A stretch of 64,000 nucleotides of DNA from Xylophilus sp. Leaf220 (GTDB lineage Bacteria; Pseudomonadota; Gammaproteobacteria; Burkholderiales; Burkholderiaceae_C), in contig NZ_LMKO01000025.1 in assembly GCF_001421705.1 (NCBI RefSeq), positions 1 to 64,000 on the forward strand, read 5' to 3'. The position numbers and the translations under genes are program-made. The notes under the pieces are model-generated. The model was not told where the DNA came from and did no database searches. It was given only the letters and a program-made list of their open reading frames with translations. This document shows, in pieces, positions 63,033 to 64,000 of the stretch. Positions within the stretch are counted from its first letter, which is position 1. Each line of letters opens with the position of its first letter.

Positions 63033-64000
63033 TGACGAATGTCGATCTTTCCTCGGACGGCGCGGCGCGGGAACTGCTGCAGCTCCTGGCCGGCAACCTG
63101 CGCGACATGGTCGGGGTGCAGGACGGCACCGGCCGCTGGATCCTGGCCAATGCGGCCCTGTGCGATTGGCTGGGTGCGGCCGAGTCGCCGGTCGGCTCCA
63201 CCTCGATCGAGCTGGCGGACCGCGGGCATCCGATGGCCGCCTTCCTGCGCCTGACCGCCCTGCAGGAAGAAGCGGTCTGGCTGGCCGGGCGCAGCGCCCG
63301 CGAGGAGGAGCTGTGGCCCGGCACCGGCCAGCCGCCGCGCCATTGCGAGGTGCTGCGGGTGCCGGTCTTCGGTGCCGGTGGCGAGCGGCAGTGCCTGCTG
63401 GTGCTGCGCCAGGACGTGACCGCGATGCGCACCCTGTCGACCAAGCTCGAGCTGGCCGGCCGCTTGCTCGACCACAGCACCAACGGCGTGCTGGTCGCCG
63501 ATGCCAACCTGCAGGTGATCATGGTGAACCCGTCGTTCTGCGAGGCGACCGGCTACAGCCAGGAAGAGGCCCTGCAGCTCGACCCGCGCCTGCTGACCGC
63601 CGGCCAGCTGGACGAGCCCGAGCGGCGAGCGCTGTGGGACCAGGCCGCCGCGCAGGGCCGCTGGATCGGCGAGGTGTGGAACCGGCGCAAGAGCGGCCAG
63701 ACGTTCGCCCAGCAACTCACCCTGTCGGCCCTGCAGCACCGCAACGAGGGGGCGATCACCCACTACATCGCGGTGATGGCCGACCTGAGCGCAACCAAGG
63801 CGGCCGAGGCGCGCATCGCCGCCCTGACGACGCAGGACATCGTCACCGGCCTGCCGAACCGGGTGCAGACGGCGCTGCGCACCGCGGTGGCCCTGGACAA
63901 CGCCCGCGCCCAGGGCGGCGGCCTGGCGCTGATGGTGATCGACGTCGACAACTTCAAGATGCTGAACGATTCGCTCGGCCATGTGGCGGGCGACCAGCTG
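63033..64000 (+). CDS. PAS/GGDEF signalling protein (incomplete, runs off window)
   Basis: An open frame of at least 322 residues, cut by the window edge. GGCAGGAGG precedes the ATG. A short PAS-like region starts about residue 20 (LAGNLRDMVGVQDGTGRWIL). A second, typical PAS domain covers about 140-255 (LLDHSTNGVLVADANLQVIM, GYSQEEALQL). Then the start of a GGDEF domain is visible: DIVTGLPNRVQTALR and DVDNFKMLNDSLGHVAGDQL. The GGDEF motif itself lies beyond the edge, so activity cannot be judged, and an EAL domain may follow. It begins 104 bp after the exosortase pair on the same strand. No transmembrane segment is seen so far. Confidence 0.88.

Noticed and set aside
1-64000. CRISPR arrays, prophage, insertion sequences or integrative elements
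   Set aside because: No regularly spaced repeats, transposase, integrase or phage structural genes are present; the only repeats are short palindromes, two REP-like hairpins and one tetranucleotide tract.

Overview
The window is a single stretch of GC-rich chromosome with about 50 genes and very little space between them. Gene content points to a betaproteobacterium of the Burkholderiales, most likely Comamonadaceae (Variovorax/Xylophilus/Acidovorax-like). The signs are an EarP/Arg32-type EF-P pair, Bug-family periplasmic binding proteins, a DUF349 protein, exosortase H, and several copies of a 17-bp palindrome with consensus close to GCTAYTGAAWWSATAGC. Genus cannot be settled from this sequence alone. 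I see no prophage, transposase, integrase, CRISPR array or plasmid functions, so the region reads as core chromosome with an iron-acquisition cluster and one catabolic operon.

Layout. 1-1.8 kb: two REP-like hairpins, a TetR regulator, and ribH (lumazine synthase) behind an FMN riboswitch. 1.9-5.0 kb: a ThDP enzyme and the cbpA-cbpM co-chaperone pair. 5.1-9.5 kb: two tandem TonB-dependent siderophore receptors, then ilvA. 11.0-13.9 kb: bacterioferritin divergent from ahpC-ahpF. 14.1-23.2 kb: a third siderophore receptor, then a Fur-box-controlled heme-uptake operon (receptor, unknown small protein, HmuS, HmuT, HmuU, HmuV). 23.3-29.3 kb: a flavin oxidoreductase, DUF2069 and YihY membrane proteins, a hydrolase with metY, and a CBS-domain protein. 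29.6-38 kb: a chemoreceptor, aroC, a FUSC transporter, nrdR, glyA behind a ZTP riboswitch, and a lytic transglycosylase. 38-45.6 kb: a very large DUF748 protein, the DUF349 protein and a GNAT acetyltransferase.

45.7-52.1 kb is the most distinctive part. A PrpR-like sigma-54 activator is divergent from a CoA-transferase, an HMG-CoA lyase and two Bug binding proteins. A good -24/-12 promoter lies in the intergenic region on the strand of the metabolic genes. I propose uptake, CoA activation and retro-aldol cleavage of a 3-hydroxy-3-methylglutarate-like acid. 52-64 kb: efp and earP, an STM3941-type membrane protein, a small secreted protein overlapping a CapA-family protein, uvrC-pgsA, an HU protein, tRNA-Val and tRNA-His, PpiD, and exosortase H with its partner membrane protein. 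A PAS/GGDEF protein runs off the right edge.

Iron and oxidative stress are the common theme of the first 23 kb: four TonB receptors, heme import and processing, iron storage and peroxide removal. Two riboswitches (FMN and ZTP) place flavin and one-carbon metabolism under direct metabolite control. Five genes appear to use non-ATG starts (GTG or TTG), chosen from ribosome-binding sites and overlaps with neighbours.
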